DNA of 64,000 nt from positions 1-64,000 of the forward strand of contig JAIDTL010000135.1 in NCBI GenBank assembly GCA_029060725.1, written 5' to 3'. Below the pieces are notes generated by a model. It saw only the letters and a list, made by a program, of their open reading frames with translations. It had not been told where the DNA came from and searched no databases. The stretch comes from Muribaculaceae bacterium. GTDB lineage: Bacteria; Bacteroidota; Bacteroidia; Bacteroidales; Muribaculaceae. Shown here in pieces: positions 1-9,427 of the stretch; the stretch's first letter is position 1, and each line of letters starts with the position of its first letter. The position numbers were made by a program, and so were the translations under genes.

Positions 1-111
1 TTGCACTTATGCAAGAAACCATGTCGTTTTTTTATGCCATTATCTCTGAAAATAAATACTTGCGAAACTTAAATTAATTAAAAAAAAAGAAAACTTTAAA
101 ATTAAGATATT

Positions 112-972
112 ATGAAGAAATTAATTCCACTATGTGCTATTGGAGCAGTGTTGATGTCTGCTTGTAGCGGAGAGAAGGGCAAGAGCGCTTCTGATTCACT
201 TGAGATCGTAACGGTGCAGTATGAGCAGGCCTCATCATTTAATGATTCGCTACTTCTTCTCATGGGCGATATCTACGACGGACTTGACTCCATCAATACT
301 CAGGAGGGTCTTCTCTTCAGCATGGAAAAGGGAGGCGAGAAGTTTGACCGCAGGGCTGAAGTGCGCCAGAACCTCGAAAGCATCAAGGAACGTCTTCAGA
401 AAAACCGTGATCTATTGGCTCAGATGCAGGCTAAGCTTGACAAGAGCACAGGTGAGAATTCTGTACTCAAAAAGACAATCGCTGACCTTCAGGCAAGAAT
501 AGACAAACAAGAGGAAAAAATTGCAGACCTCAACATCAAGCTTGAAGCTGCAAATGCAGAGATACTACAATTGAACGAACAGGTGATCAAAGGTCAAGCT
601 GACCTCCGCGATGAAACTGAGGCACGCGAAAAAGCTCAGGCAGAAGCAACTGCTGCAGAGAATCTTGCAAACCGTGTATACTATGCTATAGGCACCAATA
701 AAGAATTGAAGCAGAATGGACTGCTTGACAAGAAATTCCTCGGCGCCACAAAGGTGCTTCAGGGCGACTTCAATGAGAATTACTTCACAGCCGGCGACAA
801 GCGCACACTAAGCGTCATCAATACCGGCGGCAAGAAGGTGAAGATCTGGGGCAATGTGCCTAAGGACAGCTATGAGATCCTCGACAACGCCAATGGCACT
901 CAAAGCGTAAAGATTCTGAACTCCAAGGCATTCTGGGAGAGATCTCCGTTTGTCATCATTCAGATTGACTGA
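112..972 (+). CDS. Coiled-coil lipoprotein of unknown function
   Basis: The 286-residue product starts with a lipoprotein signal peptide ending in LMSAC, so Cys18 is the probable lipidated residue and the mature protein should sit in the envelope. Residues from about 85 to 190 are charged and heptad-like, rich in Lys, Glu, Gln and Leu, and should form a long coiled coil. The last 90 residues look globular and include VYYAIGTNKELKQNGLL. I recognise this architecture as common in Bacteroidales but know no function for it. An array of 7-bp repeats begins three bases after the stop. The overlapping frame-shifted ORF at 221-502 is a shadow. The gene call is secure and the role is unknown. Confidence 0.85.
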   Translation: MKKLIPLCAIGAVLMSACSGEKGKSASDSLEIVTVQYEQASSFNDSLLLLMGDIYDGLDSINTQEGLLFSMEKGGEKFDRRAEVRQNLESIKERLQKNRDLLAQMQAKLDKSTGENSVLKKTIADLQARIDKQEEKIADLNIKLEAANAEILQLNEQVIKGQADLRDETEAREKAQAEATAAENLANRVYYAIGTNKELKQNGLLDKKFLGATKVLQGDFNENYFTAGDKRTLSVINTGGKKVKIWGNVPKDSYEILDNANGTQSVKILNSKAFWERSPFVIIQID

Positions 973-974
973 CA

Positions 975-1009
975 TTTTGCGTTGGACGTTTTGCGTTAGA
1001 CGTTTTGCG
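975..1009. repeat. 7-bp tandem array (TTTTGCG/TTRGACG alternating)
   Basis: Five heptamers lie between the stop at 972 and the next gene. TTTTGCG alternates with TTGGACG or TTAGACG, so the array also reads as a 14-bp repeat. It belongs with the other 7-bp arrays in this window by period, not by sequence. Confidence 0.8.
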
Positions 1010-1028
1010 AAAAAGACTTAATATATTT

Positions 1029-2897
1029 ATGAAAAGACATAAGGCTTTATTATTATGTGCTGCCATGGCCGGACAGGCTGTGGCAGCCATTTCTGTAGAT
1101 AAGGTGGACCCACCTTATTGGTGGGTAGGGATGCATGACACCACACTTCAATTGCAGATACATGGGACCGACATAAGGGACGCAGAGTTCAGCACTGAAT
1201 ATAACGGAGTCAAAATAGATTCCGTAGCGCGGCTTGACGGGAGTCCTAATTGGCAATATATATACCTTAACATTACTCCAGAGGCCCAACCAGGAGTAAT
1301 GAAGCTGAAATGGAAATCAGGGAAGAAAACCATCACACGCGACTTTGAACTTAAAGCACGCAAAGAGATGAAAGGTGCGCAAGGATTTTCAGCAGCGGAT
1401 GTGCTTTATATGATCATGCCCGACCGTTTTGCATCCGGAGGAGAGAATCATCCTGAAGAAAAGAGTCTGAAAAATCAAGTGGCAATCAACAGAGAAAACC
1501 CTAATGCGCGCCATGGAGGCGACCTCAAGGGAATCGAAGATCATATCGACTACATAGACTCTCTTGGAGTGACAGCCGTATGGCTAAATCCTGTGCTTGA
1601 AAATGACATGCCAGGTGGAAGTTATCATGGATATGCCACAACGGATTACTACCGTGTAGACCCAAGATTCGGCACCAATGGGGAGTATGCAGCACTCACT
1701 GAAACGCTCCATGACAAGGGAATCAAGATGGTAATGGACATGATATTCAATCATTCCGGAAGCCATCATCCATGGGCTTTGGATCCGCCGGCGAGTGACT
1801 GGTTTAACCACCAAGGAGATTATCAGCAGACCAACTATCGACTATCGACTATCACAGACCCATACGCATCTGAGTATGATAAGGATTTGACTGTCAATGG
1901 ATGGTTTGTAGAGTCTATGCCCGACCTCAACCAAAAGAATCCTCATCTGATGAAATATTTGATTCAGAACTCAATATTCTGGATAGAGGATGCACAGATC
2001 GACGGGATACGCATGGATACTTACCCTTACGCTGACCGCGAGAAGATGGGGGAATGGATAGATGCCGTCATGGCTGAGTATCCGGCGTTCAATATCGTAG
2101 GCGAATGTTGGTATGGAAGTCCGGCAGGAGAACAATTCTGGCAGACAGGCTCAGCGATTGCCGCTTCAATGGGAATAGACACTCGGCTTCCGGTAGTGAT
2201 GGACTTTCCTTTGAGCATACTTTGTGCAGATCTGAAGCCATTTAAGATCGACTCTCAGGCTTGGAACGGAATCAATGAAGTGTATGATCACTTTGCCCTC
2301 GACTATGTCTATGCCAATCCGATGAATGTCTTGAGATTTCTTGACAATCATGACACTGACCGATTTATCCTTGATATGCCGGAGAATCTTGACGCGTGGA
2401 AGCAGGCTATCGCCATGCTGCTGACAGCACCCGGAATTCCTCAGCTTTATTATGGCACAGAACTTCTTATGAATGGAAGCAAAGAAGGTTCAGACGGATT
2501 TGTAAGACACGATGTGCCCGGAGGATTCAAAGGCGACAAGGAGAATCAGTTTGACGCAAAAGGAAGGAGCAAGATTCAGAATGAGGCTTACGACTTCATC
2601 TCTGCCATCAACAAATGGAGAAAGACTTCGGAGGCTATCGGAAAGGGAGACATGAAGCATTTCATGCCTACAAATGGAGTATATTTGTATCGAAGGAAGT
2701 ATGGACCGGAAGAAGTAATCGTAATACTTAATGGAAAGGATGAGGATCTCGACCTTGATATGAGCAGATATGCAGAGATTATAAAGGAAGGAGATAAGTA
2801 TAGTGATATCCTTACGGGAGAAATTATGATATTGCGAGATGGGGATAAGACTTTGAAGCTTCCGGGACGAGCTACTTGGATATTAAGTAAGAATTAG
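1029..2897 (+). CDS. GH13 alpha-amylase family glycosidase (neopullulanase/SusA-like)
   Basis: This exported enzyme should hydrolyse alpha-glucans such as starch, pullulan or cyclodextrins. I start it at ATG 1029, which gives a clean signal peptide (MKRHKALLLCAAMAGQAVA); the TTG at 1005 only adds eight residues. An N-terminal Ig-like domain (about 20-110) is typical of cyclomaltodextrinase and neopullulanase relatives. The four GH13 signature regions are present: DMIFNH, GIRMDTYP with the nucleophile Asp, IVGECW with the acid/base Glu, and FLDNHDTDR. A short C-terminal beta domain follows. No SusC or SusD homologue lies nearby, so it is not in a recognisable starch utilisation locus. Exact substrate cannot be read from sequence. 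Confidence 0.93.
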   Translation: MKRHKALLLCAAMAGQAVAAISVDKVDPPYWWVGMHDTTLQLQIHGTDIRDAEFSTEYNGVKIDSVARLDGSPNWQYIYLNITPEAQPGVMKLKWKSGKKTITRDFELKARKEMKGAQGFSAADVLYMIMPDRFASGGENHPEEKSLKNQVAINRENPNARHGGDLKGIEDHIDYIDSLGVTAVWLNPVLENDMPGGSYHGYATTDYYRVDPRFGTNGEYAALTETLHDKGIKMVMDMIFNHSGSHHPWALDPPASDWFNHQGDYQQTNYRLSTITDPYASEYDKDLTVNGWFVESMPDLNQKNPHLMKYLIQNSIFWIEDAQIDGIRMDTYPYADREKMGEWIDAVMAEYPAFNIVGECWYGSPAGEQFWQTGSAIAASMGIDTRLPVVMDFPLSILCADLKPFKIDSQAWNGINEVYDHFALDYVYANPMNVLRFLDNHDTDRFILDMPENLDAWKQAIAMLLTAPGIPQLYYGTELLMNGSKEGSDGFVRHDVPGGFKGDKENQFDAKGRSKIQNEAYDFISAINKWRKTSEAIGKGDMKHFMPTNGVYLYRRKYGPEEVIVILNGKDEDLDLDMSRYAEIIKEGDKYSDILTGEIMILRDGDKTLKLPGRATWILSKN

Positions 2898-2899
2898 GA

Positions 2900-2936
2900 A
2901 GCCCCTATCCCCTAAAGGGGAATAACTAAGGGGGCT
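2900..2936 (+). terminator. Nested inverted repeat after the amylase gene, possible terminator
   Basis: An outer AGCCCC/GGGGCT stem encloses an inner CCCCTAAAGGGG hairpin three bases after the amylase stop codon. There is no clear T tract, so termination is only a possibility; it may be another small intergenic palindrome. Confidence 0.35.
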
Positions 2937-2964
2937 ACTCTATGCGCCAAAATCAAGACAATAT

Positions 2965-3057
2965 CATAAAGCGCCTCTCCGAGGCTACTGAGCTTTTGTC
3001 TGAGAATGCCCCGGACTGAAGTCCGGGGTTTTAGCATAATAACAGCTCTCCGAGCTG
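2965..3057 (+). repeat. Family A three-hairpin intergenic repeat, copy 1
   Basis: Three stem-loops follow each other: GCCTC-tcc-GAGGC (2973-2985), CCCCGGACT-ga-AGTCCGGGG (3009-3028) followed by TTTT, and CAGCTC-tcc-GAGCTG (3043-3057). The same order and spacing recur at 9326, 11218 and 36052. The second hairpin with its T run could terminate plus-strand transcription. Confidence 0.9.
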
Positions 3058-3108
3058 AAAAGTCACCTACTGAAATCAAAACATAAAACAGATCACCATA
3101 AGAATGTC

Positions 3109-3627
3109 ATGAAGAAGATTAATTTTATATTGATTATGACGGTGCTTTTGGGGTTGGTGTATGCTTGCAAGCCTACTGAAAAAGGGTATAGGCAAGCATA
3201 CGAGGCAGCCAAAAGCAAGCGAGAGCAAGTGGATCCCGATGAAGAATTAATGACCGGAGGACATAAACTCCTCAACCAGGAATCGACTAATTGGAAAATC
3301 ATAGCCGGGGATTCCGTACAGGTGCAGCATAAATTTATAAAGCCTATCGAGGATGCAAAGTGGCCACAGGCAGGACCTTATCGACTTGCCGTAGCAAAGC
3401 TGAAGATGACCACCAATGCCAAGTCAATGCTTTCAGATCTGCAAAAGAAAGGGAAGCTGAATCCCGTAATAGCCACTGATGGGAAAGACACCTACTACAT
3501 CATTGCAGGAAGCGCAACGTATGCGGACTCGCTGGGGAATGTGCTTGCTACATTCAAGAAGGATAATCCTAAGTTTCAGTATATCGGGATGGAGAAAGAG
3601 AAGCCTTTGATTATTGTGGGAAGGTAA
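3109..3627 (+). CDS. Small lipoprotein with SPOR-like domain
   Basis: The 172-residue product has a lipoprotein signal peptide ending in LVYAC (Cys20). Residues from about 93 to the C-terminus (GPYRLAVAKLK through the TYYIIAGSATYADS segment) resemble a SPOR repeat, a fold that binds denuded septal peptidoglycan in other bacteria. I infer the domain from pattern alone, without a profile search. A cell-envelope or division role is therefore possible but not shown. The gene stands alone between a family A repeat and a 7-bp tandem array, and the adjacent genes are unrelated metabolic enzymes. Confidence 0.8.
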   Translation: MKKINFILIMTVLLGLVYACKPTEKGYRQAYEAAKSKREQVDPDEELMTGGHKLLNQESTNWKIIAGDSVQVQHKFIKPIEDAKWPQAGPYRLAVAKLKMTTNAKSMLSDLQKKGKLNPVIATDGKDTYYIIAGSATYADSLGNVLATFKKDNPKFQYIGMEKEKPLIIVGR

Positions 3628-3631
3628 CTAT

Positions 3632-3666
3632 TAATTATGAATTATTAATTATTAATTATAAACTAT
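3632..3666. repeat. 7-bp tandem array (TAATTAT type)
   Basis: Five consecutive heptamers (TAATTAT, GAATTAT, TAATTAT, TAATTAT, AAACTAT) begin four bases after the stop codon at 3627. The period is exact. Confidence 0.8.
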
Positions 3667-3679
3667 AAGTGGATTTGAA

Positions 3680-3718
3680 AAAAAATGAGCGGAAATATCA
3701 TTTTTCCGCTCATTTTTT
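3680..3718 (+). terminator. Intrinsic terminator, bidirectional form
   Basis: ATGAGCGGAAA (3685-3695) pairs perfectly with TTTCCGCTCAT (3703-3713), and flanking A and T runs extend the stem. The T run at 3713-3718 makes it a good terminator for the SPOR-like lipoprotein gene. Confidence 0.85.
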
Positions 3719-3720
3719 AT

Positions 3721-3728
3721 TATCTTTG
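3721..3728 (+). promoter_or_regulatory. Bacteroidetes -7 element (TATCTTTG), partial promoter
   Basis: TATCTTTG matches the TAnnTTTG consensus directly after the terminator and upstream of the dehydrogenase gene. No TTG lies at the expected 19-21 base distance because that stretch is the terminator stem, so only half of the promoter is supported. Confidence 0.5.
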
Positions 3729-3745
3729 CAAATTAATTAAGCAGG

Positions 3746-3780
3746 AATGCATAATTCATAATGCATAATGCATAATTGCC
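3746..3780. repeat. 7-bp tandem array (AATGCAT/AATTCAT type)
   Basis: The units AATGCAT, AATTCAT, AATGCAT, AATGCAT and AATTGCC run without a break in the presumed 5' leader of the gene at 3881. Each AATGCAT unit contains the palindrome ATGCAT. Confidence 0.85.
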
Positions 3781-3880
3781 AGTCATCTGAGATTCAGAGG
3801 ATACAACATTTATGATATTATACATTTATTTTTACCTACTTAGTTATTGAGAAATAAAAAACATAAGAATATATAAAAGA

Positions 3881-5077
3881 ATGGGAAAAGTCCTTATTAT
3901 CGGCGCCGGGGGCGTCGGCACAGTAGTGGCGCATAAGTGCGCTCAGCATCCGGAGGTCTTCAATGAAATTGTCATTGCCTCCCGTACTAAATCAAAATGC
4001 GACGCTCTTGCCGCCAAGATCGGAGCCCCAAACATCACAACAGACAGTGTCGATGCTGATGAAGTGGACCAGATCGTAGAACTCTTCAATCGTCATAAGC
4101 CCGACATCTGCATCAACGTGGCACTCCCCTACCAGGATCTCACTATCATGGAGGCATGTCTGAAGTGTGGTGTCAACTATCTTGACACAGCCAACTATGA
4201 GCCAAAGGATGAAGCTCATTTCGAATATAGCTGGCAGTGGGCATACCGCAAGAGATTTGAAGAGGCTGGGCTGACTGCAATCCTCGGATGCGGTTTCGAT
4301 CCGGGAGTGAGCGCCGTCTTCACAGCATACGCAGCCAAGCATCACTTTAAGGAGATGCACTATCTCGACATAGTAGACTGCAACGCCGGTAATCACGGGA
4401 AAGCTTTTGCCACTAACTTCAATCCGGAAATCAATATCCGCGAAATCACTCAGAAAGGGAAATACTGGGAAGATGGGAAATGGGTTGAAACAGAAAACCT
4501 TGAGATACACCAGCCCCTCACCTATCCGAATATCGGGGAGCGTGAAAGCTACCTTCTTTACCATGAAGAGCTTGAAAGTCTCGTTCAAAACTTCCCGACC
4601 ATAAAGCGTGCCCGCTTCTGGATGACCTTCGGACAGGAATATCTCACCCACCTTCGAGTGATCCAAGACATAGGCATGGCAAGAATAGACCCGGTGATGT
4701 ATAACGGTCAGGAAATCATTCCTATCCAATTCCTTAAGGCAGTGCTTCCTGATCCGGGTTCACTTGGAGAAAACTACACAGGCGAGACTTCAATCGGCTG
4801 TCGCATCCGAGGCATCGACAAACAGGGTAAGGAATCAACTTACTATATCTACAACAATTGCTCACACGAGGAAGCTTATAAAGAGACAGGTGCTCAGGCT
4901 GTAAGCTATACCACAGGCGTTCCGGCAATGGTAGGCGCGATGATGTTCCTTACCGGGAAATGGGTGATGCCGGGCGTGCATAATGTAGAAGAATTTGATC
5001 CGGACCCATTCTTGGAGACACTCGCCATCAACGGACTTCCTTGGCATGTGATCGTAGACGGCGATCTGGAGGTTTAA
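3881..5077 (+). CDS. Carboxynorspermidine dehydrogenase (saccharopine dehydrogenase family)
   Basis: The 398-residue protein should reductively condense a diamine with aspartate semialdehyde to carboxy(nor)spermidine, the first step of the alternative polyamine route used by Bacteroidetes. The N-terminus holds a Rossmann motif (VLIIGAGGVGTVVAHK). Further conserved blocks are NVALPYQDL, LDTANYE, GCGFDPGVSAVF and YTTGVPAMVGA, all typical of the carboxynorspermidine synthase branch rather than of lysine-pathway saccharopine dehydrogenases. Length agrees with the family. The partner decarboxylase (nspC type) is not in this window. The GH31 gene starts 34 bases downstream and may be co-transcribed, although the functions differ. 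Confidence 0.92.
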   Translation: MGKVLIIGAGGVGTVVAHKCAQHPEVFNEIVIASRTKSKCDALAAKIGAPNITTDSVDADEVDQIVELFNRHKPDICINVALPYQDLTIMEACLKCGVNYLDTANYEPKDEAHFEYSWQWAYRKRFEEAGLTAILGCGFDPGVSAVFTAYAAKHHFKEMHYLDIVDCNAGNHGKAFATNFNPEINIREITQKGKYWEDGKWVETENLEIHQPLTYPNIGERESYLLYHEELESLVQNFPTIKRARFWMTFGQEYLTHLRVIQDIGMARIDPVMYNGQEIIPIQFLKAVLPDPGSLGENYTGETSIGCRIRGIDKQGKESTYYIYNNCSHEEAYKETGAQAVSYTTGVPAMVGAMMFLTGKWVMPGVHNVEEFDPDPFLETLAINGLPWHVIVDGDLEV

Positions 5078-5111
5078 TTGCTAATAGTTTATTAAACAAT
5101 TTATTGAATAG

Positions 5112-7529
5112 ATGAAAAAAGCATCTATATGCATAGTGATGGCGGCTGCGGCAAGTGCTGTGGCCGCCTTCTCGGCTCATACAGCGAGTCAGGATACTGC
5201 CAATTACAGGGTAGTCACAGGGAAAGGTGTGATTGAAGTGATTCCTTTGAGCAATGACATATTCAGAGTGTGTGAACTTGGAAGTCTATCAGATCCTACT
5301 CCGGCTGCGACACAGGCTGCATCTTTTAAAGGAAAGAAGAGTGACATAGTCACATGGGCTACTGCAGACAGGTTTGTAATCGAGTCGCCTACCACGACCG
5401 TAAATGTAGACAAGAAGACGGGGAAAGTGACATTTTTTGACCAATATGGCAATATACTCCTGTCTGAGGCCAACGGGGTAAAAAAAGATGGAAAAGAACA
5501 GACGCTGACATTCCTGACCCCGGAAGGAGACAACTTCTACGGAGCAGGAGAGAGAGGACACAGTCTGACTCTAAATGGGAGCGACCTGACGATGTGGAAC
5601 CGTGCCAACTACGGATATACCGATGGGGATGAGAGAATATCTCAGACCAATATCAATATGCCGTATATAGTGAGCGACAATGGCTATGGACTTCTCATAG
5701 ACGACTATGCCAAGGCTTGGCTCACACTTGGAGAAGACACCATATCTTACCGCACAATATCAAAAAAGCCACTCAGCTACTACTTCATCAATGGCGACGG
5801 GACTCTTGCAGGAGCGACACATTCCTTCTCAGAACTTACGGGAAGACAACCGCTCCCTCCTTTCTGGACATTAGGATACATCACTTCAAAATATGGATAT
5901 CATAATCAGAATGAAGCATTAGGAGCCATTGACTCACTCAAGCAGAGAGATTATCCAGTAGACGGCATGATACTTGACCTCTATTGGTATGGAGTCGAGA
6001 CCGATATGGGACGCCTTGAATGGGACAAAAAGCAATGGCCCGACCATAAGAAGATGCTTGACAGCCTCAATGCCCAAGGCATACACGTAGTGCCTATCCA
6101 TCAGCCTTATATCAACAAGACAGGGGCGATGGACAACTATACTCTTCTTGAAAGCAAGGGACTCTTGACAAAGGATGCTGATGGAAATACAAAAGACGTC
6201 ACTACATGGGTTGGAGACGCCGGAATGTTTGACATCTCAAATCCAGAAACACGCCAATGGATGTGGAACAGGATGAAACCACTGACAGCTGATGGTCTTT
6301 CCGGATGGTGGGGCGATCTTGGAGAGCCGGAGGTGCATCCTCTTGAGATAGTGCATGCTAATGGGGAGACCGCAGAAGAATACCACAATGTATATGGCAA
6401 CGAATGGAGCAAGATGATCTATGACGGCCTCCGCAAGGACTTCCCCGAAATGAGACCGATGCTTATGATGCGCGGTGGAACTACAGGGCTGCAGCGATAT
6501 AGTGTATTCCCATGGACATCAGACGTATCTCGCTCATGGGGTGGACTTCAGGCACAAAATAAGCTTCTTCTCAGTTCAGGACTTTCAGGACTTGGATATA
6601 TGAGCAATGATGTGGGTGGCTTTGCGGTAGACCCTGCAAAGCCATACGATCCCGAACTCTATGTGCGTTGGATACAAGCAGGGACATTCTCACCAATATT
6701 GAGGACTCACGCGCAAGATCGTCCGGAGCCTTACCACTATCCCAACCAAGAGAATATCATAAAGAAATTCATAAGGATGCGATATGAATGGCTTCCTTAC
6801 AACTATACTCTTGCATACGAAAACTCTGCATACGGACTGCCTTTGATGAGGCCCCTCAACTTCCATGGAGATAATGAAGACAAGGATAAATATGCTGATA
6901 TCAGCGATGAATATCTTTGGGGACAGAGTGTATTAGTAGCTCCCGTCATGAAAAAAGGAGCTACAAGCAGGAAAGTTTTGTTTCCGGATGGAGAATGGAT
7001 AGACTGGAACAATCCAACGAAGAAATACCGTGGAGGCACGACTGCTGTGATCTCTGCTCCATTGCAAACCCTGCCACTCTTCGTCAGGGCAGGAAGCTTC
7101 ATACCACAGTATCCACAGAAGATAGAAAACACCTCCCAATACAACCCGACATTACTGACGGTCAAATATTTCCCAAGGAAGGAATGGAGTAATTATCAAC
7201 TTTATGATGACGACCGACTCTCTCCTACAGCTCTTGAAAATGGACAATATCAGTTGACTACATTCAGCGGGTCAAAACAAGGGAATGAGATATATGTGAA
7301 CATTGACTCGGAAGGAAGCTACAAGGGAATGCCGGAACTCAGGATGATAACCCTCGAGATCGTAGGAGTAGCCAATCCTAAGGGAGTGGAACTTGACGGA
7401 CAGAAACTTGAGCGGATGGTTTCGGCAAAGGCTATCAGGCAATATGGATACAGCTATGATGCCGCCAAGAAGACAATATCGGTAGTGTTCCCTTATACTT
7501 ATAAGAAGACTTCGGTCAAGGCGTATTGA
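5112..7529 (+). CDS. GH31 family alpha-glucosidase or alpha-xylosidase
   Basis: This 805-residue exported glycosidase has an N-terminal signal peptide with an Ala-rich hydrophobic core, then a GH31 N-terminal beta domain and a TIM barrel. The nucleophile is visible in GWWGDLGEPE (Asp at about 402) and the acid/base in PWTSDVSRSWG (Asp at about 471). DGMILDLYWYG is the conserved beta-strand motif of the family. The C-terminal region has the usual beta-sandwich domains. GH31 members cleave terminal alpha-glucosides or xylosides; the specificity cannot be chosen here. Together with the GH13 gene at 1029 it could finish alpha-glucan breakdown in the periplasm. A 9-bp tandem array follows the stop codon. 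Confidence 0.93.
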   Translation: MKKASICIVMAAAASAVAAFSAHTASQDTANYRVVTGKGVIEVIPLSNDIFRVCELGSLSDPTPAATQAASFKGKKSDIVTWATADRFVIESPTTTVNVDKKTGKVTFFDQYGNILLSEANGVKKDGKEQTLTFLTPEGDNFYGAGERGHSLTLNGSDLTMWNRANYGYTDGDERISQTNINMPYIVSDNGYGLLIDDYAKAWLTLGEDTISYRTISKKPLSYYFINGDGTLAGATHSFSELTGRQPLPPFWTLGYITSKYGYHNQNEALGAIDSLKQRDYPVDGMILDLYWYGVETDMGRLEWDKKQWPDHKKMLDSLNAQGIHVVPIHQPYINKTGAMDNYTLLESKGLLTKDADGNTKDVTTWVGDAGMFDISNPETRQWMWNRMKPLTADGLSGWWGDLGEPEVHPLEIVHANGETAEEYHNVYGNEWSKMIYDGLRKDFPEMRPMLMMRGGTTGLQRYSVFPWTSDVSRSWGGLQAQNKLLLSSGLSGLGYMSNDVGGFAVDPAKPYDPELYVRWIQAGTFSPILRTHAQDRPEPYHYPNQENIIKKFIRMRYEWLPYNYTLAYENSAYGLPLMRPLNFHGDNEDKDKYADISDEYLWGQSVLVAPVMKKGATSRKVLFPDGEWIDWNNPTKKYRGGTTAVISAPLQTLPLFVRAGSFIPQYPQKIENTSQYNPTLLTVKYFPRKEWSNYQLYDDDRLSPTALENGQYQLTTFSGSKQGNEIYVNIDSEGSYKGMPELRMITLEIVGVANPKGVELDGQKLERMVSAKAIRQYGYSYDAAKKTISVVFPYTYKKTSVKAY

Positions 7530-7541
7530 TATTAAGGGCTA

Positions 7542-7586
7542 ATTGGGCGGATTAGTCTAATTGGACGAATTAGTCAAATTAGTCAA
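7542..7586. repeat. 9-bp tandem array (ATTAGTCnn type)
   Basis: Five uninterrupted nonamers (ATTGGGCGG, ATTAGTCTA, ATTGGACGA, ATTAGTCAA, ATTAGTCAA) follow the GH31 gene, with a broken unit continuing to about 7609. The same unit recurs at 21482 and 53338. Confidence 0.85.
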
Positions 7587-7647
7587 GGCGGATTGGGCAT
7601 AATAGATTTCTTGGATAAAAAATAAATTAGAATAAGTATTGATTCAA

Positions 7648-9288
7648 ATGATAAAGAGAACTTCGATGGCCTCTGTGGCCATAGCATTATCGGCGGCTTC
7701 GGCGTTGGCATGCACTAACTTTATGGCGGGTAAGAAAGCCACTGCCGACGGAAGCGTGATGATAACATACGCAGCAGATTCGCACACACTCTATGGGGAT
7801 CTTTCCCACACTCCTGCTGCAGTGCATAAGGATGGAGCTATGCGTAAGGTAGTAGAATGGGATACGGGCAAACCTCTTGGTGAGATACCGCAGCCGAAGG
7901 AGACTTACAATGTAGTAGGCAATATGAACCAATATCAAGTAGCCATAGGAGAGACTACTTGGGGCGGCAGAGAGGAACTGATGGACACCACCGGAAATGC
8001 AATCATCGATTATGGATCGCTGATACAGATAGCTCTGGAGCGTTCGAAATCAGCATCTGAAGCCATAGACGTCATGACAAGTCTTGTGGCAGAATATGGA
8101 TATGCTTCAGAAGGAGAATCATTTACAATCGCTGACAAAAACGAGGTATGGGTGATGGATATGATTGGCAAGGGAGCAGAAAAGGGAGCAGTATGGATTG
8201 CAGTCCGCATACCTGATGATGCCATTTGTGCCCATGCCAACGAACCACGCATCCGTCAAGTGGATTTGAAAGACAAGAAGAATGTACGCTATTCAAAGGA
8301 TATGATAGAGTTTGCGCGCAAACGTGGATATTTCTCCGGTAAGGATAGCGACTTCTCATTTGCTGATGCCTATTGCGAGCATGACGCAGCCACCCGTCGC
8401 AGTTGCGATGGACGCGCTTGGGCATTCATGAGAAAATTTGACCCAAGTCTTGACAAGTATTATTCGTGGATATCAGGAGAGAGCAACACGCCTATGCCAC
8501 TATATGTGGTGCCAAACAAAAAAATCACACTTGAGGACATGCAGATGTGCATGCGTGATCACTTTGAGGGCACTCCGCTTGATATGACTCAGGATGTAGG
8601 TGCGGGTCCGAACCATGTCCCCTATCGTTGGCGCCCAATGTCATATACAGTAGACGGCAAGACATATTGTATGGAGCGAGCTACAGCCACTCAGCAGACA
8701 GGATGGAGCTTTATTTCTCAAAGCCGTTCTTGGCTTCCTGATGCTGTAGGAGGCATATTCTGGTTTGGCACAGATGACACCAATACATGTGTGTATATGC
8801 CTCTTTATTGCTCACTTACAGAGGTGCCGATGCAATTTACTGTAGGAGACCTATACGAGTTCAACATGAATTCAAATTTCTGGATGAACAATTGGGTGGC
8901 AAATCAAGCATACAACAGATATGACCTCATGATTCCAGATATCCGGAAGGTACAGAATGGGCTTGAGGAGAAGTATCGCGACTCACGCAAGGCATCAGAG
9001 GAGCAGCTTTTGCCTCTTGCAGAAGCCGGAATGATGGGACAACTTACTACCTACGTCAATATGGAAGCAGCTTCAATTGCGAAGGAGGCAACAGATTGCT
9101 ATCGTCAGCTCGCAGAGTTCCTGATGGTAAAATTCCTTGATGGCAATGTCAAGAAGCAGAATGAAGATGGCAGCTTCAAAAGAAATGACTATGGACTTCC
9201 GGCATCTCCGGAATGGCCGGGGTATGATAAGAAGTATTATGAGAATATCGTGAAGGAGACGGGAGAGCACTTCCTTATTAACGATTAA
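7648..9288 (+). CDS. Secreted C69-family dipeptidase (Ntn hydrolase)
   Basis: I start this gene at ATG 7648; the TTG at 7639 only adds three residues ahead of the signal peptide. Cleavage after ALA would expose Cys22 in ACTNFMAGKKATADGS, the N-terminal nucleophile typical of peptidase family C69 (PepD-like dipeptidases). WGGREELMD and the GEGESFTIAD-like segment fit the same family. The mature enzyme should hydrolyse dipeptides in the periplasm, a useful activity in a protein-fermenting gut Bacteroidales. The last residues, Ile-Asn-Asp, and the stop codon are encoded by the first unit of a 7-bp tandem array, so the native C-terminus may have been altered by repeat growth. Confidence 0.9.
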   Translation: MIKRTSMASVAIALSAASALACTNFMAGKKATADGSVMITYAADSHTLYGDLSHTPAAVHKDGAMRKVVEWDTGKPLGEIPQPKETYNVVGNMNQYQVAIGETTWGGREELMDTTGNAIIDYGSLIQIALERSKSASEAIDVMTSLVAEYGYASEGESFTIADKNEVWVMDMIGKGAEKGAVWIAVRIPDDAICAHANEPRIRQVDLKDKKNVRYSKDMIEFARKRGYFSGKDSDFSFADAYCEHDAATRRSCDGRAWAFMRKFDPSLDKYYSWISGESNTPMPLYVVPNKKITLEDMQMCMRDHFEGTPLDMTQDVGAGPNHVPYRWRPMSYTVDGKTYCMERATATQQTGWSFISQSRSWLPDAVGGIFWFGTDDTNTCVYMPLYCSLTEVPMQFTVGDLYEFNMNSNFWMNNWVANQAYNRYDLMIPDIRKVQNGLEEKYRDSRKASEEQLLPLAEAGMMGQLTTYVNMEAASIAKEATDCYRQLAEFLMVKFLDGNVKKQNEDGSFKRNDYGLPASPEWPGYDKKYYENIVKETGEHFLIND

Positions 9289-9315
9289 CGATTAACGATC
9301 AACGATTAACGATCA
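9281..9315. repeat. 7-bp tandem array (ACGATTA type) overlapping a stop codon
   Basis: Five heptamers (ACGATTA, ACGATTA, ACGATCA, ACGATTA, ACGATCA) start inside the dipeptidase gene. The first unit encodes the terminal Asn-Asp and contributes the TAA at 9286-9288. Confidence 0.9.
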
Positions 9316-9325
9316 ATTACAATAC

Positions 9326-9418
9326 CATAAAGCGCCTCTCCGAGGCTACTGGACTATTGATATTAACACCCCAGACTGAAGTCTGGGGTTTTTGCATGAT
9401 CATCAGGTCTCCGACCTG
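9326..9418 (+). repeat. Family A three-hairpin intergenic repeat, copy 2
   Basis: It has the same length (93 bp) and hairpin order as copy 1. Relative to copy 1, hairpin 2 is CCCCAGACT/AGTCTGGGG and hairpin 3 is CAGGTC/GACCTG; both sides of each stem changed together, which preserves pairing. TTTTT follows hairpin 2. Confidence 0.9.
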
Positions 9419-9427
9419 ATTAAAAAG

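Noticed and set aside
1834-1854. ACTATCG heptamer repeat within the GH13 gene
   Set aside because: Three units occur in frame, but the protein segment there keeps the length expected around the TNxR...DPYAS block, so it looks like chance codon use and not an inserted array.
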